DNA from: Salinivirgaceae bacterium
Lineage (GTDB): Bacteria > Bacteroidota > Bacteroidia > Bacteroidales > SZUA-534
Length of the DNA stretch: 64,000 bases
Assembly (NCBI GenBank): GCA_017557785.1
Contig: JAFYYA010000014.1
Span: 1 to 64,000, forward strand
Direction: 5' to 3'
A model generated the notes under the pieces. It was not told the DNA's origin, made no database searches, and saw only the letters and a program-made list of their open reading frames with translations. The position numbers and the translations under genes are program-made. Positions within the stretch are counted from its first letter, which is position 1. Each line of letters begins with the position of its first letter. Positions 17,873 to 26,380 of this stretch are shown piece after piece.

Positions 17873-17902
17873 TTGCAAAAACAAAATCAATCAGTACCTT
17901 TG
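17873..17902 (+). promoter_or_regulatory. Promoter of rpsF-rpsR-rplI
   Basis: TACCTTTG (17895-17902) with TTG at 17873-17875, 19 bases apart: a textbook -33/-7 pair for this phylum. The rpsF ATG is 36 bases downstream. Confidence 0.7.
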
Positions 17903-17937
17903 CAGTCCGATTTTTAACAAATAAAAAATTAAAATTT

Positions 17938-18288
17938 ATGTCAAACAGTTACGAAACCGTTTTCATTGCAAATCCCGTTTTGTCTGCACCACAGATGAAG
18001 GAAGCGGTTGACAAATTCAAAGGCGTTATCACCGATATGGGAGGTGAAATCGTTTACGAGGAAGACTGGGGTCTTCGGAAATTGGCTTATCCAATTCAAA
18101 AGAAATCCACAGGATTCTACTATCTGGTAGAGTTCAAGGGTGAGGGTAACATCATCGGCAAGCTCGAGACCGAGTACCGCCGCGACGAGCGCATCATGCG
18201 TTTCCTTACCATGAAGATGGACAAGTTTGCTGTAGAGTACGCAAACAAAAAAAGAAGTTTAAAATCTGAAGCTAAGAAGGAGGAATAA
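17938..18288 (+). CDS. rpsF: 30S ribosomal protein bS6
   Basis: 116-residue ribosomal protein of the platform, partner of bS18. The start is the ATG at 17938, giving [19 protein letters not shown]; the frame stays open upstream but lies before the promoter. [29 protein letters not shown] is the family core, and the C-terminal tail is lysine-rich. In Bacteroidota, bS6, bS18 and bS21 together bury the 16S anti-SD end. The gene start itself is A-rich and lacks an SD, unlike the two genes that follow. Confidence 0.95.
   Translation: MSNSYETVFIANPVLSAPQMKEAVDKFKGVITDMGGEIVYEEDWGLRKLAYPIQKKSTGFYYLVEFKGEGNIIGKLETEYRRDERIMRFLTMKMDKFAVEYANKKRSLKSEAKKEE
18277..18283 (+). promoter_or_regulatory. Strong Shine-Dalgarno sequence of rpsR
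   Basis: AAGGAGG lies 8 bases before the rpsR ATG and inside the last codons of rpsF. Such a match is rare in this window, where starts are otherwise A-rich. Confidence 0.75.
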
Positions 18289-18291
18289 GCC

Positions 18292-18561
18292 ATGTCACAG
18301 AATTCATCAGAAATCAGGTATCTGACCCCACCGACAGTAGAAATCAAGAAGAAGAAATACTGCCGTTTCAAAAAGAACAAAATCAAGTACATCGACTACA
18401 AGGATCCAGAGTTCCTGAAACGTTTCCTGAACGAGCAGGGCAAGATTCTTCCCCGTCGCATCACCGGTACTTCGCTGAAATATCAGCGTAAGGTTGCCAC
18501 TGCAATCAAAAGAGCACGCCACTTGGCTCTGCTTCCGTATGTAACTGACATGCTTAAATAA
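18292..18561 (+). CDS. rpsR: 30S ribosomal protein bS18
   Basis: 89-residue ribosomal protein binding next to bS6 on the platform. The C-terminal two thirds are typical: [26 protein letters not shown] and [22 protein letters not shown]. The N-terminus carries a basic extension. It lies 3 bases after rpsF. A near-perfect SD (18277-18283) precedes it, which is unusual for the phylum and possibly regulatory because bS18 belongs to the anti-SD pocket. Confidence 0.96.
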   Translation: MSQNSSEIRYLTPPTVEIKKKKYCRFKKNKIKYIDYKDPEFLKRFLNEQGKILPRRITGTSLKYQRKVATAIKRARHLALLPYVTDMLK

Positions 18562-18568
18562 GAGGAGG
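18561..18568 (+). promoter_or_regulatory. Strong Shine-Dalgarno sequence of rplI
   Basis: AGAGGAGG lies 7 bases before the ATG at 18576 and decides this start against the in-frame TTG at 18570, which is too close to it. Confidence 0.7.
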
Positions 18569-18575
18569 ATTGGAT

Positions 18576-19022
18576 ATGGAAATTATATTGAAACAGAACG
18601 TTCCTAATTTAGGTTACAAAGACGATATCGTTACCGTTAAAGACGGCTACGGACGTAACTATCTGATTCCCCAGGGCATGGCAATCGTTGCAACTGAGGC
18701 TGCAAAGAAGATTCTTGCCGAGAACAAGAAGCAACGCGCTCACAAGGAAGAGAAAATCAAGAACGACGCAATCGCACTGCGCGCACAGATTGAGGCTCTT
18801 ACCATTGTTATTGGCACAAAAGCCAGCTCGAATGGCAAAATCTTCGGCTCTGTCAACAACATTCAACTTGCCGAGGCTATCCAGAAGCAAGGTGTTGAAG
18901 TTGACCGCAAGAGCATTCTTGTCAAAGGCGACAACATTAAAGAACTTGGCAAGTATGTTGCCAAAATCAAACTTCACAAAGAAGTTGAGTTCGAGTTGCC
19001 GTTCGAAGTTGTTGCAGAATAA
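18576..19022 (+). CDS. rplI: 50S ribosomal protein bL9
   Basis: 148-residue elongated ribosomal protein. It begins MEIILKQNVPNLGYKDDIVTVKDGYGRNYLIPQGMA, the N-terminal domain, followed by the long connecting helix rich in Lys and Glu and a C-terminal domain containing KASSNGKIFGSVNNIQLAEAI. The start at 18576 is set by the AGAGGAGG eight bases upstream. It is the last gene of the rpsF-rpsR-rplI operon, closed by the terminator at 19045. Confidence 0.96.
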   Translation: MEIILKQNVPNLGYKDDIVTVKDGYGRNYLIPQGMAIVATEAAKKILAENKKQRAHKEEKIKNDAIALRAQIEALTIVIGTKASSNGKIFGSVNNIQLAEAIQKQGVEVDRKSILVKGDNIKELGKYVAKIKLHKEVEFELPFEVVAE

Positions 19023-19044
19023 TCTGAAACACGCGATAAACGAA

Positions 19045-19072
19045 AGCCGCTTCATACTAAGCGGCTTTTTTT
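19045..19072 (+). terminator. Terminator of the rpsF operon
   Basis: AGCCGCTT/AAGCGGCT stem with a 6-base loop and a seven-T run on the plus strand. Confidence 0.85.
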
Positions 19073-19094
19073 GTGCCATGCAATGACGTACCAC

Positions 19095-19124
19095 AAAAAA
19101 AAAGCACCTTCCGGTGCTTTTTTT
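19095..19124. terminator. Bidirectional terminator between rplI and the small coiled-coil gene
   Basis: AAAGCACC/GGTGCTTT stem with an A-run before and a T-run after, so it works on either strand; on the minus strand it ends the next gene. Confidence 0.75.
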
Positions 19125-19142
19125 GTTAGCAAATAATCTGTG

Positions 19143-19376
19143 TTATGATGCTGTTTTCTTTTCCTTCTCAACTTTTTTGTAACGCTGATGCATCTTCATG
19201 TGAACTTCTTCCAACTCGTCCTTCATTCCTTTTATGGCTGCTTCGTCACTGCTGTTCTTCTTAGCCTTCTGAATCTTCTTTTCGAGTTTGCTCGCTTTCA
19301 TCTGTGATTTGTGCAACTTACGCTCAGCAATTTCCAACGACTCTTTGCTTTTCTGTTTGTCTTCTGCAGTTTTCAT
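19143..19376 (-). CDS. Small charged coiled-coil protein of unknown function
   Basis: 77 residues, almost all helix-forming and about half charged (Lys and Glu dominate). Heptad-like segments such as KASKLEKKIQKAKK and GMKDELEEVHMKMHQRYKKVEKE predict a two-helix coiled coil. There is no signal, membrane segment or Cys. It stands alone with its own terminator. It is not recognised as a named family. Confidence 0.55.
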   Translation of the reverse strand: MKTAEDKQKSKESLEIAERKLHKSQMKASKLEKKIQKAKKNSSDEAAIKGMKDELEEVHMKMHQRYKKVEKEKKTAS

Positions 19377-19527
19377 AACTCAAAAATTTAAATAGTTAAA
19401 CATCTCGTTACTTTCGTACATCTTTGTACGTTTTTCTTTCTCTAAAGATATAGTGAAAATATCGAAAAATCGCATTATTTCTTCAACTATTATTTTCATA
19501 TATTGCCGTGTTTTAAACATGCATGAA

Positions 19528-22500
19528 ATGAAATTGAAAAAGACAATAGCCGCACTGTTATCGGCACTAATAGTAACACTCTCATTTTCAAACTTATCAG
19601 CTCAAAAGGTCAAGGGTTATCTAGCTCTTAAGGGCACCGTTAAAATAGAGCACGACAACTTCGCAATTTCAAAAGTTAAGGTGTTTGTCGACGGCACACT
19701 CGAAAAAATCTACGATGCCGACAAGACAGGAAAGTTTGCTTTCAACATCGATTTGAACAAACAAGTGGTGCTTGAGATATGCAGGCAAGGCTTCTACAGC
19801 AAGAAACTTGAGTTCAACACCAACGTGCCGGTTGAGGATGTGGGCATTTGGAACTACAAGTTCAGCATTGAGCTGCTGCCTGAGGTCGACGGATTCGACG
19901 CGTCTATTCTGAACCAGCCCATCGGTAAGATCAAATTTGTTGAGAAAATCGGCGATTTTGATTATGACGAAGCCTACACTGCCGAGATGCAGAAACGGCT
20001 GAAAAACATGATGAAAGACTACGAGCAGAAACGTTCGGCGACGTTCCAAAGGCTGATTGCCGAAGCCGACGCCCAATTCAGCCAGGCCAACTATGAAGAA
20101 GCTGTTGAACTCTACACCAAAGCCATCGATGTTGACCCCTACGACTCGTACCCCGACAACCAGATTATTGCCATAAAGAAAATTCTGGCAAAGAACCAGA
20201 ACAACGACAACAACTATCAGAAAAACATAGCCATTGCCGACCAATCGTTCAACACACAACAATACTCGAACGCACAGATTTACTACAAGCGCGCGCTCAC
20301 CTACAAAGACGAGCAGTATCCGAAAGACCAGCTGCTGAAAATCGACCGCATACTGAGCGAATTGTCGGATGCCAACGCCGCTCTGCTAGCGAGAGAGCAA
20401 GCTTATAAGGATGCCATCTCGGAAGGCGACAAAGAATACGCCGCCAAGCATTACGAGAACGCACTCGCACGTTTCGGCGAGGCCGCCGCCATCAAGCCCA
20501 ACGAGCAGTATCCGAAAGACAAGATTAACGAGCTGAACGCCATCATCGCCAAGCTGAATGACGATGCCGCCGCCAAGGCCGCCATCGAAAAAGCATACAC
20601 CGAGGCCATTACGCAAGCCGACAATCTGTTCAACCAAAACAAGCTGGCCGAAGCCCGAACCTTCTACGTCAAGGCGAAAGAGATTAAGCCTGTCGAAACC
20701 TATCCACAGACGCGAATCAACGACATCGACAAACAGTTGGCTACAGCCAAGGCCAATGGCGAGAAGTACAACGGATTTATCACCGTTGCCGACCAGGCCT
20801 TCGCCAACAAAGAGTACCAGCAGGCCAAATCGGCCTACCAACAGGCCGCTTCGCTGAAACCTGACGAAGCATACCCGAAACAGCGGATAGCCGAGATTGA
20901 CAAGATTGTGGCAGACAATGCCGCCAAGAAAGCGCAGTACAATGCCGCCATCACCAAGGCCGACAAATTCTACAAAGACCAGAAGTGGACCGATGCCGAA
21001 TCCGCTTACCGCGAGGCTCTGGCCGTATTCCCGACCGAGCAATACCCACAGGACCGCATCAACGACATCACCAACCGTCTGCTGGCTATGAAGAACGCCG
21101 AAGAACAGCAGCGTGCCCGCGAGAAAGCCTATGCCGACGCCGTCCGCAAGGGCGACAGCCTGCTGAACCTGAAGTTGTATCAGGATTCGAAAAACTCATT
21201 CAATCAGGCTTTGGCAGTGAAACCGGCCGAGAAATATCCTAAACAGAAAATTGCCGACATCGACAAGCTGCTCGCACAGCAAAAGGCTACCGATGACAAA
21301 TACATCAACCTGATTTCGTTTGCCGACGACCAGTTCTCGTCAGGACAATACCCCGAGGCGCGCAACAACTACGTCAACGCTTCGCAGCTGAAGCCCGAAG
21401 AGTCATACCCGAAAGAGCGAATTGCTGAAATTGACAAACGCTTGGCCGAGCAAAAGGTTGTTGCTGAGAAAGTTGCGAAGACAAACGCCGAATACGACAA
21501 TCTGATTTCGCAAGCCGACGCACAATATAACGCCAAGGCATACGCCCAAGCGAAAACACTCTACAGCCAGGCTTCGGCCGTGAAACCAGACGAGACTTAC
21601 CCGAAGAGCCGGATTGTTGAGATTGACAACATGCTGGCCAAAGCCGCAGACGAAGAACGTCAGTATAATCAGGCCATTGCCACTGCCGACGGACACTTCA
21701 ACTCGAAGAAATACACCGAGGCCATCAGTGCTTATAATCAGGCTCTGGCCATAAGACCTAACGAAGCCTATCCAAAGCAGAAAATCAGCGAGGCACAATC
21801 GATTATAAACGCCGACAACCAGAAACGTCAGCAATACAACTCTTTGATTGCACAAGCTGACAATCTGTTCAACAAGAAAGATTACGCCAACGCGAAACCT
21901 GTGTACCAGCAAGCCTTGCAGATTATGCCAAACGAGCAGCATCCGCAAAGCCGCATTCAGCAGATTGACATGTTCCTGGCCGATGCCGCACGACAGAAAG
22001 CCGAGCAGGACAATCTGGTACGCACATACAATGCCAAAGTGGCCGAAGCTGACCGCGCATTCAACGCTCACCAGTACGATAAGGCCATCGAACTCTACAA
22101 TGCTGCAAAGGCCATCAAATCAGATGAGACCTACCCCGACCAGCAGATTGCTCAAATCAACACCAATATAAAGAACGAGAAAGAGCAAGAGCGTCTGGCC
22201 AAAATCGATACCGACTACAAGAACGCTATCGCACAGGCCGACAATGCATTCAAGGTGAAAGACTACTCGGCAGCTATCGGACTTTACCGCTCGGCATCGG
22301 CAATCAAACCGACCGAGAAATATCCGAAAGACCAGATTGAACTGTGCGAGAAACGCGTTCGCGAAGCAGCCGCCACAGCCGAAGCCGAAGCCGAACGTCA
22401 GCGCAAAGAACAACTGGCCGCAGCCCAGAGCTCATTCGACAACAAGAAGAACGACTTCGACGTGCCTACAGGACAGCGTAGCGAACACTTCCTGAACGAC

Positions 22501-22692
22501 CTTTCGAAGAAGTATCCGGAAGGTGTTACCACTGAGAACTACGAGAACCAGAGCCGTAAAGTCAAACGTGTGATTGTTAACCGCAACGGTCTGGCTCACG
22601 AATATCTTGAAGTCAAATACTCATACGGAACATACTACTTCCGCGATGGTCGAAGCATATCGTCACAAGTGTTCTACAAAGAGACAAAATAA
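19528..22692 (+). CDS. Exported 13-repeat TPR protein
   Basis: About 1054 residues. The start giving the best signal peptide is the ATG at 19528 (MKLKKTIAALLSALIVTLSFSNLSAQ); a near ATG at 19519 and a GTG at 19453 are also in frame. After the signal, about 90 residues form a beta-sandwich like a carboxypeptidase regulatory domain (KVKVFVDGTLEKIYDADKTG). Then come 13 tandem TPR-like units, each of the form Y..I..AD..F....Y..A...Y..A..IKP.E.YPK.RI.EID. Units are 57 residues or 63-64, the longer ones carrying one extra heptad of linker. A unique domain of about 90 residues ends the protein. It is likely a periplasmic scaffold; it heads a five-gene operon. Confidence 0.82.
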   Translation: MKLKKTIAALLSALIVTLSFSNLSAQKVKGYLALKGTVKIEHDNFAISKVKVFVDGTLEKIYDADKTGKFAFNIDLNKQVVLEICRQGFYSKKLEFNTNVPVEDVGIWNYKFSIELLPEVDGFDASILNQPIGKIKFVEKIGDFDYDEAYTAEMQKRLKNMMKDYEQKRSATFQRLIAEADAQFSQANYEEAVELYTKAIDVDPYDSYPDNQIIAIKKILAKNQNNDNNYQKNIAIADQSFNTQQYSNAQIYYKRALTYKDEQYPKDQLLKIDRILSELSDANAALLAREQAYKDAISEGDKEYAAKHYENALARFGEAAAIKPNEQYPKDKINELNAIIAKLNDDAAAKAAIEKAYTEAITQADNLFNQNKLAEARTFYVKAKEIKPVETYPQTRINDIDKQLATAKANGEKYNGFITVADQAFANKEYQQAKSAYQQAASLKPDEAYPKQRIAEIDKIVADNAAKKAQYNAAITKADKFYKDQKWTDAESAYREALAVFPTEQYPQDRINDITNRLLAMKNAEEQQRAREKAYADAVRKGDSLLNLKLYQDSKNSFNQALAVKPAEKYPKQKIADIDKLLAQQKATDDKYINLISFADDQFSSGQYPEARNNYVNASQLKPEESYPKERIAEIDKRLAEQKVVAEKVAKTNAEYDNLISQADAQYNAKAYAQAKTLYSQASAVKPDETYPKSRIVEIDNMLAKAADEERQYNQAIATADGHFNSKKYTEAISAYNQALAIRPNEAYPKQKISEAQSIINADNQKRQQYNSLIAQADNLFNKKDYANAKPVYQQALQIMPNEQHPQSRIQQIDMFLADAARQKAEQDNLVRTYNAKVAEADRAFNAHQYDKAIELYNAAKAIKSDETYPDQQIAQINTNIKNEKEQERLAKIDTDYKNAIAQADNAFKVKDYSAAIGLYRSASAIKPTEKYPKDQIELCEKRVREAAATAEAEAERQRKEQLAAAQSSFDNKKNDFDVPTGQRSEHFLNDLSKKYPEGVTTENYENQSRKVKRVIVNRNGLAHEYLEVKYSYGTYYFRDGRSISSQVFYKETK

Positions 22693-22719
22693 GATTATAA
22701 CCACTAAACACTATAAGTA

Positions 22720-23637
22720 ATGAAACGCACAGCACTACATTTGGCAAGCCTGCTTGTAGCCGGACTGATGGCAACAAGCTGCAGCCATACAACAAAAAAC
22801 ATTGATGCTTTCACCAATATTGATTGGTACATCGACTCAACACTGGTCATCCACAACGACTCGGCATTCTCGTACGCCGCTTATGACACCGTCATCGAAC
22901 AGTTTTCGAAACCAGTGCTGATTCCGCTGCAACTGTCGGACTCTGTAATGACCATCTCACGCTACAAACCAATCGGTGTATACGATGACAAGCACGTCTT
23001 CCACGTTAAAAAATGCGAACTCAGCACCGACACCGTCCGATACGACATCAAATACATCAACAAACGGGCAAAGCTGATTATCTACACCGACCCCTTCCCC
23101 ATCATCTTGTCGACCGATAAACGACTGGAAATGGAAGAGACCAACAACTTTACGCCTATCAAATTCCAGATTTCGGACTTTTCAATCGGTGACCAAATTG
23201 ACAAATCACTGCTCAAAACCATCGGCGTTTACAACTATCCCAACTACACCATCGAAGACTGTGAGTATATCAACGACAAGAATCTGAGTTTCAGAATTAT
23301 AGGTTACAATCACATCTACTCTATCGAGCGCAAGAAGATTGAAGACTACAAGATTAAGGAAGTGATGAATGTGGTGTCGGAAAAACTGGGCGACACCCCC
23401 GAATACGGACCACTTCGCCAATGGTCGAAAGACAGCGACTACGAATATGAGTTCTACCGCTGGTCGACCAATGGTGTGCAAATTGACCTGACCCGCAGCA
23501 AATATGTAGGCTCTGACTCGTATAAGAAACTGATGAACAACAAGAACTGGACTCTTCAGTACGACGATGTTGTGCTGCAAGCCATCCTGATTGAAACCTT
23601 TAAAAACGGAAAACCACACTCATCAATCATCAATTAA
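22720..23637 (+). CDS. Lipoprotein of unknown function
   Basis: 305 residues with a lipoprotein signal (LASLLVAGLMATSCSHTT; lipobox ATSC), so it is predicted to be anchored in the outer or inner membrane. The mature part is mixed alpha/beta, rich in Tyr, Asp and Lys, and no domain is recognised. It follows the TPR gene by 27 bases and its stop overlaps the next start by one base (TAATG), so it belongs to the same operon. Confidence 0.7.
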   Translation: MKRTALHLASLLVAGLMATSCSHTTKNIDAFTNIDWYIDSTLVIHNDSAFSYAAYDTVIEQFSKPVLIPLQLSDSVMTISRYKPIGVYDDKHVFHVKKCELSTDTVRYDIKYINKRAKLIIYTDPFPIILSTDKRLEMEETNNFTPIKFQISDFSIGDQIDKSLLKTIGVYNYPNYTIEDCEYINDKNLSFRIIGYNHIYSIERKKIEDYKIKEVMNVVSEKLGDTPEYGPLRQWSKDSDYEYEFYRWSTNGVQIDLTRSKYVGSDSYKKLMNNKNWTLQYDDVVLQAILIETFKNGKPHSSIIN

Positions 23638-24125
23638 TGAGAAAGTTAACACCACTATTGCTGGCATGCCTGCTGTTGGCCTGCGGCAAAGACAACGAAC
23701 ATCCGTCGAACCTGAATATGCTTGTCGCCGGGAAATGGGACCTGAGCGGCGTGATTATACCAGGAAACAACTCGACCGACGTGAACCTGTTCGACTCGCC
23801 CGCCTGCCCCGAGTGCCTGAAGGACGATCAGATTGAGATTACAAGCAATGGCCGGTACGAGATTAGTTTGGGCGACGATCTTTGCGAAAGCAACACTCAG
23901 ATTTTCAAGTTTGAGCACATCGGCACCTGGAAGTTTACGCAAAGCGAAGACAGCATTATGCTGAACCCCGACTCGCCAGAGCCTGTCTTGATGCGCATCA
24001 GCAACCTTAGCGAAAACGAATTGCGGCTGACCTATCGCGACACTATTCCGCAGATAATCTTCAAAAACGATTCTGCCGTTTATCCGATAACCATACTGTA
24101 CACACGCGAACCCACACACAAATGA
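23637..24125 (+). CDS. Small lipocalin-like lipoprotein
   Basis: 162 residues with a lipoprotein signal (MRKLTPLLLACLLLACGKDN; lipobox LLAC). The mature part has the layout of small Bacteroidota lipocalin-like lipoproteins: AGKWDLSGV near the start, then strand-rich segments with IEITSNGRYEI, GTWKFTQSEDSIML and RISNLSENELRLTYRD. Ligand unknown. Its start overlaps the previous stop by one base, and its stop overlaps the next start (ATGA). Confidence 0.72.
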   Translation: MRKLTPLLLACLLLACGKDNEHPSNLNMLVAGKWDLSGVIIPGNNSTDVNLFDSPACPECLKDDQIEITSNGRYEISLGDDLCESNTQIFKFEHIGTWKFTQSEDSIMLNPDSPEPVLMRISNLSENELRLTYRDTIPQIIFKNDSAVYPITILYTREPTHK

Positions 24126-24682
24126 GACGATTCAGCGGCTTTATCCTAAGACTGTTCGGTTGGAAACTTATCGACCAAGCACCAACCGACAAGAAATTCG
24201 TAGTCATCGCGCTTCCGCATACAAGCATGATGGATTTTGTGTGGGGCAAGTTGGTTTTCACCTATGCGGGATTCAGCCCGAAAATATTCATCAAAAAAGA
24301 GATGTTCTTTTTCCCTGTCGGACTGTTGCTCAAGGCTTTGGGCGCAGTACCGATCAACCGCAACCGCTCAACCGGAATGGTTGAACAGGTGATTGCCTAT
24401 TTCAACAAGAATGATGAGTTTTGTGTCTGCATCACCCCAGAAGGAACACGCAAACTGACCAACAAACTGAAACGCGGATTCTATTTCATTGCAAAACAAG
24501 CAAATGTGCCAATCTATCTAAGCGTTCTCGACTACAAGACAAAACACGCCATCATTGGCGAGCGCTTTGTACCGACCGACGACATCAACGCCGACTTTGA
24601 GCACATCCACCAATACTATGTTGAGAAGAACCCCACCGCACGGTGTCCGAAACAATTCTCAACCGACTGCATACGCATATGA
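24122..24682 (+). CDS. PlsC-like lysophospholipid acyltransferase
   Basis: Membrane-associated 186-residue acyltransferase. It contains the HX4D catalytic motif as PHTSMMD near residue 32, followed by KKEMFFFPVG, ALGAVPINR and the TPEGTRK motif that positions the acyl acceptor. It lacks extra membrane domains and is shorter than typical PlsC, like the small acyltransferases common in this phylum. The acceptor could be lysophosphatidate or an aminolipid. It is linked by ATGA overlaps on both sides, in the TPR-lipoprotein operon. Confidence 0.85.
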   Translation: MRRFSGFILRLFGWKLIDQAPTDKKFVVIALPHTSMMDFVWGKLVFTYAGFSPKIFIKKEMFFFPVGLLLKALGAVPINRNRSTGMVEQVIAYFNKNDEFCVCITPEGTRKLTNKLKRGFYFIAKQANVPIYLSVLDYKTKHAIIGERFVPTDDINADFEHIHQYYVEKNPTARCPKQFSTDCIRI

Positions 24683-25461
24683 CCGACCTGCTCAACATCG
24701 CCTATGTCCAGCCTGACATAAAATGGCACAACATTGACGGGAATCTGCACCAATACGACGCTCTGCTGGCCGACATCAGCGATGCCGACCTGATTGTGCT
24801 GCCCGAAATGTTCGCCACCGGATTCACCAACCAACTCGAAGGCACATCGCAGCCGATGGACGGACAGATTGTTGAGTGGATGCTGGCCAAATCCGCACAA
24901 AAGAATGCTGCCATTGCCGGAAGCCAGATAATTTCCGACGGCACCAACCACTACAACCGCCTGCTCATGGCCATGCCCGACGGCCGGATTGAATTCTGCG
25001 ACAAGCGCCACCTGTTCCGCATGGGCTGCGAGAATGAAAGTCTGACGCCCGGCCGCGAGATTAAGATTATAGAATACAAGGGCTGGCACATCCGCCCGAT
25101 TGTGTGCTACGACCTGCGGTTTCCTGTCTGGCTACGCAATACCGGCAACAACTACGACCTGCTCATCTGCGTTGCCAACTGGCCTACAGCACGGCACGAT
25201 GTTTTTGAGACACTGCTTCGCGCGCGTGCCATCGAAAACCAATGTTATGTGGTTGGCACAAACCGCGTTGGAACCGACGGTCTCGGCATTGATTACTCTG
25301 GCGGCAGCGCCGTCATCGACATCTACGGCGGCGTGATGAGCCAACTGCCTGAGAACACTGTCGGTGTTGGGCGTGCAACCATATCGCTAAGCAAACTCAA
25401 CTCTTTCCGGGAAAAATTCCCCACGATTCTCGACGCCGACAATTTCCGGATTGAGCAGTAA
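24679..25461 (+). CDS. Nitrilase-superfamily amidase (omega-amidase-like)
   Basis: The ATG at 24679 overlaps the previous stop (ATGA) and gives a 260-residue C-N hydrolase. The Glu-Lys-Cys triad is seen as LPEMFATGF (Glu), CDKRHLF (Lys) and PIVCYDLRFPVW (Cys). NRVGTDG and YSGGSAVID are also typical. It most resembles YafV/omega-amidase forms that hydrolyse alpha-ketoglutaramate; the exact substrate is inferred. Last gene of the operon, followed by the shared terminator. Confidence 0.88.
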   Translation: MTDLLNIAYVQPDIKWHNIDGNLHQYDALLADISDADLIVLPEMFATGFTNQLEGTSQPMDGQIVEWMLAKSAQKNAAIAGSQIISDGTNHYNRLLMAMPDGRIEFCDKRHLFRMGCENESLTPGREIKIIEYKGWHIRPIVCYDLRFPVWLRNTGNNYDLLICVANWPTARHDVFETLLRARAIENQCYVVGTNRVGTDGLGIDYSGGSAVIDIYGGVMSQLPENTVGVGRATISLSKLNSFREKFPTILDADNFRIEQ

Positions 25462-25469
25462 GGCCCGGA

Positions 25470-25500
25470 CACAAAAAAAGGCGTGTTACCACGCCTTTAT
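25470..25500. terminator. Bidirectional terminator between the amidase and the sigma factor
   Basis: AAAGGCGTG/CACGCCTTT, a 9-bp stem with loop TTAC (25477-25498). The A-run before it gives a U-run on the minus strand for the sigma gene. Confidence 0.75.
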
Positions 25501-25523
25501 CATAACAAACTGATTCACGAATA

Positions 25524-26105
25524 TTATTCGTCAGCAACTGTAACATTCATCATCTTGCGCAGATTGATGATTGCATAGCGCATCCGCCCCAGCGCGGTGT
25601 TGATGCTGACACCCGTAAGATCGGCTATCTCTTTGAAACTCATATCGAAAACATAGCGATACTTGACAATGGCACGCTGCTCAGCCGGCAGTTTGGCAAT
25701 CAGTTGCTTCAGGTCGGTGTGCGACTGTTTGGCAAGATACTTATCCTCGGCGCTGTCATCGACAATACCAATGGTCCGAAAAAGATTCTTCTCTTCGTCG
25801 TCACCCGACACAGTTGGCAGGTGTTTGTCGCGACGGTAAAAATCGATAATCAGGTTGTGGGCAATGCGCATCACCCAAGGGCAGAAACGCCCGTCATCTT
25901 TATAAGTTCCGCTATCGAGAGATCGGATTACCTTTATAAATGTGTCTTGGAAAATATCTTCGGCAAGTTCACGGTCCTTAACAACCATCATGATGTATGA
26001 GAAGACACGGTTCTTATACCTGTCAATCAAAATTTCGAGACATTGGGTTTGTCCGGCAATATACTGCTTAACTAAAACACAATCAGATTGATTATGCAGT
26101 TCCAT
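25524..26105 (-). CDS. ECF-type RNA polymerase sigma factor
   Basis: 193 residues with sigma70 region 2 (FSYIMMVVKDRELAEDIFQDTFIKVI, followed by FCPWVMRIAHNLIIDFYRR) and region 4 (LPAEQRAIVKYRYVFDMSFKEIADLTGVSINTALGRMRYAI). There is no region 3 and no anti-sigma (FecR-like) gene beside it, so it is not the usual SusCD-linked ECF type. An AAAAAAAGGAGG sequence precedes the ATG by 5 bases, an unusually strong ribosome site for this phylum. A -7 box lies at 26183-26190. Confidence 0.92.
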   Translation of the reverse strand: MELHNQSDCVLVKQYIAGQTQCLEILIDRYKNRVFSYIMMVVKDRELAEDIFQDTFIKVIRSLDSGTYKDDGRFCPWVMRIAHNLIIDFYRRDKHLPTVSGDDEEKNLFRTIGIVDDSAEDKYLAKQSHTDLKQLIAKLPAEQRAIVKYRYVFDMSFKEIADLTGVSINTALGRMRYAIINLRKMMNVTVADE

Positions 26106-26110
26106 AACTA

Positions 26111-26116
26111 CCTCCT
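26111..26116 (-). promoter_or_regulatory. Shine-Dalgarno sequence of the ECF sigma gene
   Basis: On the minus strand AGGAGG after a run of A ends 5 bases before the ATG at 26105. A second AAAAGGAGG lies about 45 bases further upstream (26159-26167) in the leader without a start codon near it. Confidence 0.6.
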
Positions 26117-26182
26117 TTTTTTAGTTGTTTGAGAGTAATTATTTTTCGATAAGCAGTTCCTCCTTTTAATTTGTTAACAATG

Positions 26183-26190
26183 CAAATATA
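26183..26190 (-). promoter_or_regulatory. -7 box for the ECF sigma gene
   Basis: The minus strand reads TATATTTG, an exact match, about 78 bases before the start codon, implying a leader that contains both AGGAGG copies. Confidence 0.5.
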
Positions 26191-26344
26191 TAGTTTTTTC
26201 ATACGCAACATTCATACCGTGCGGCTTTTAGCCACTTCTTTCAGTCCGTTGGTCAAACTAGGGCACTCGACCGCACCTTTTCGGCAATCATCGAGAAAAA
26301 ATCGATACACCTATAAAAATAAGCGGAACGTTTCTTTTAATTGA

Positions 26345-26352
26345 TACATTTG
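26345..26352 (+). promoter_or_regulatory. -7 box for hpt
   Basis: TACATTTG, an exact match, 28 bases before the hpt ATG. Confidence 0.6.
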
Positions 26353-26380
26353 CGCCGATTTTTGCAAAGGGGGACATTCT

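Noticed and set aside
26219..26276. Small RNA or hairpin GTGCGG/CCGCAC upstream of hpt
   Set aside because: Only 6 bp with a loop of about 46 bases and no U-run; could be chance.
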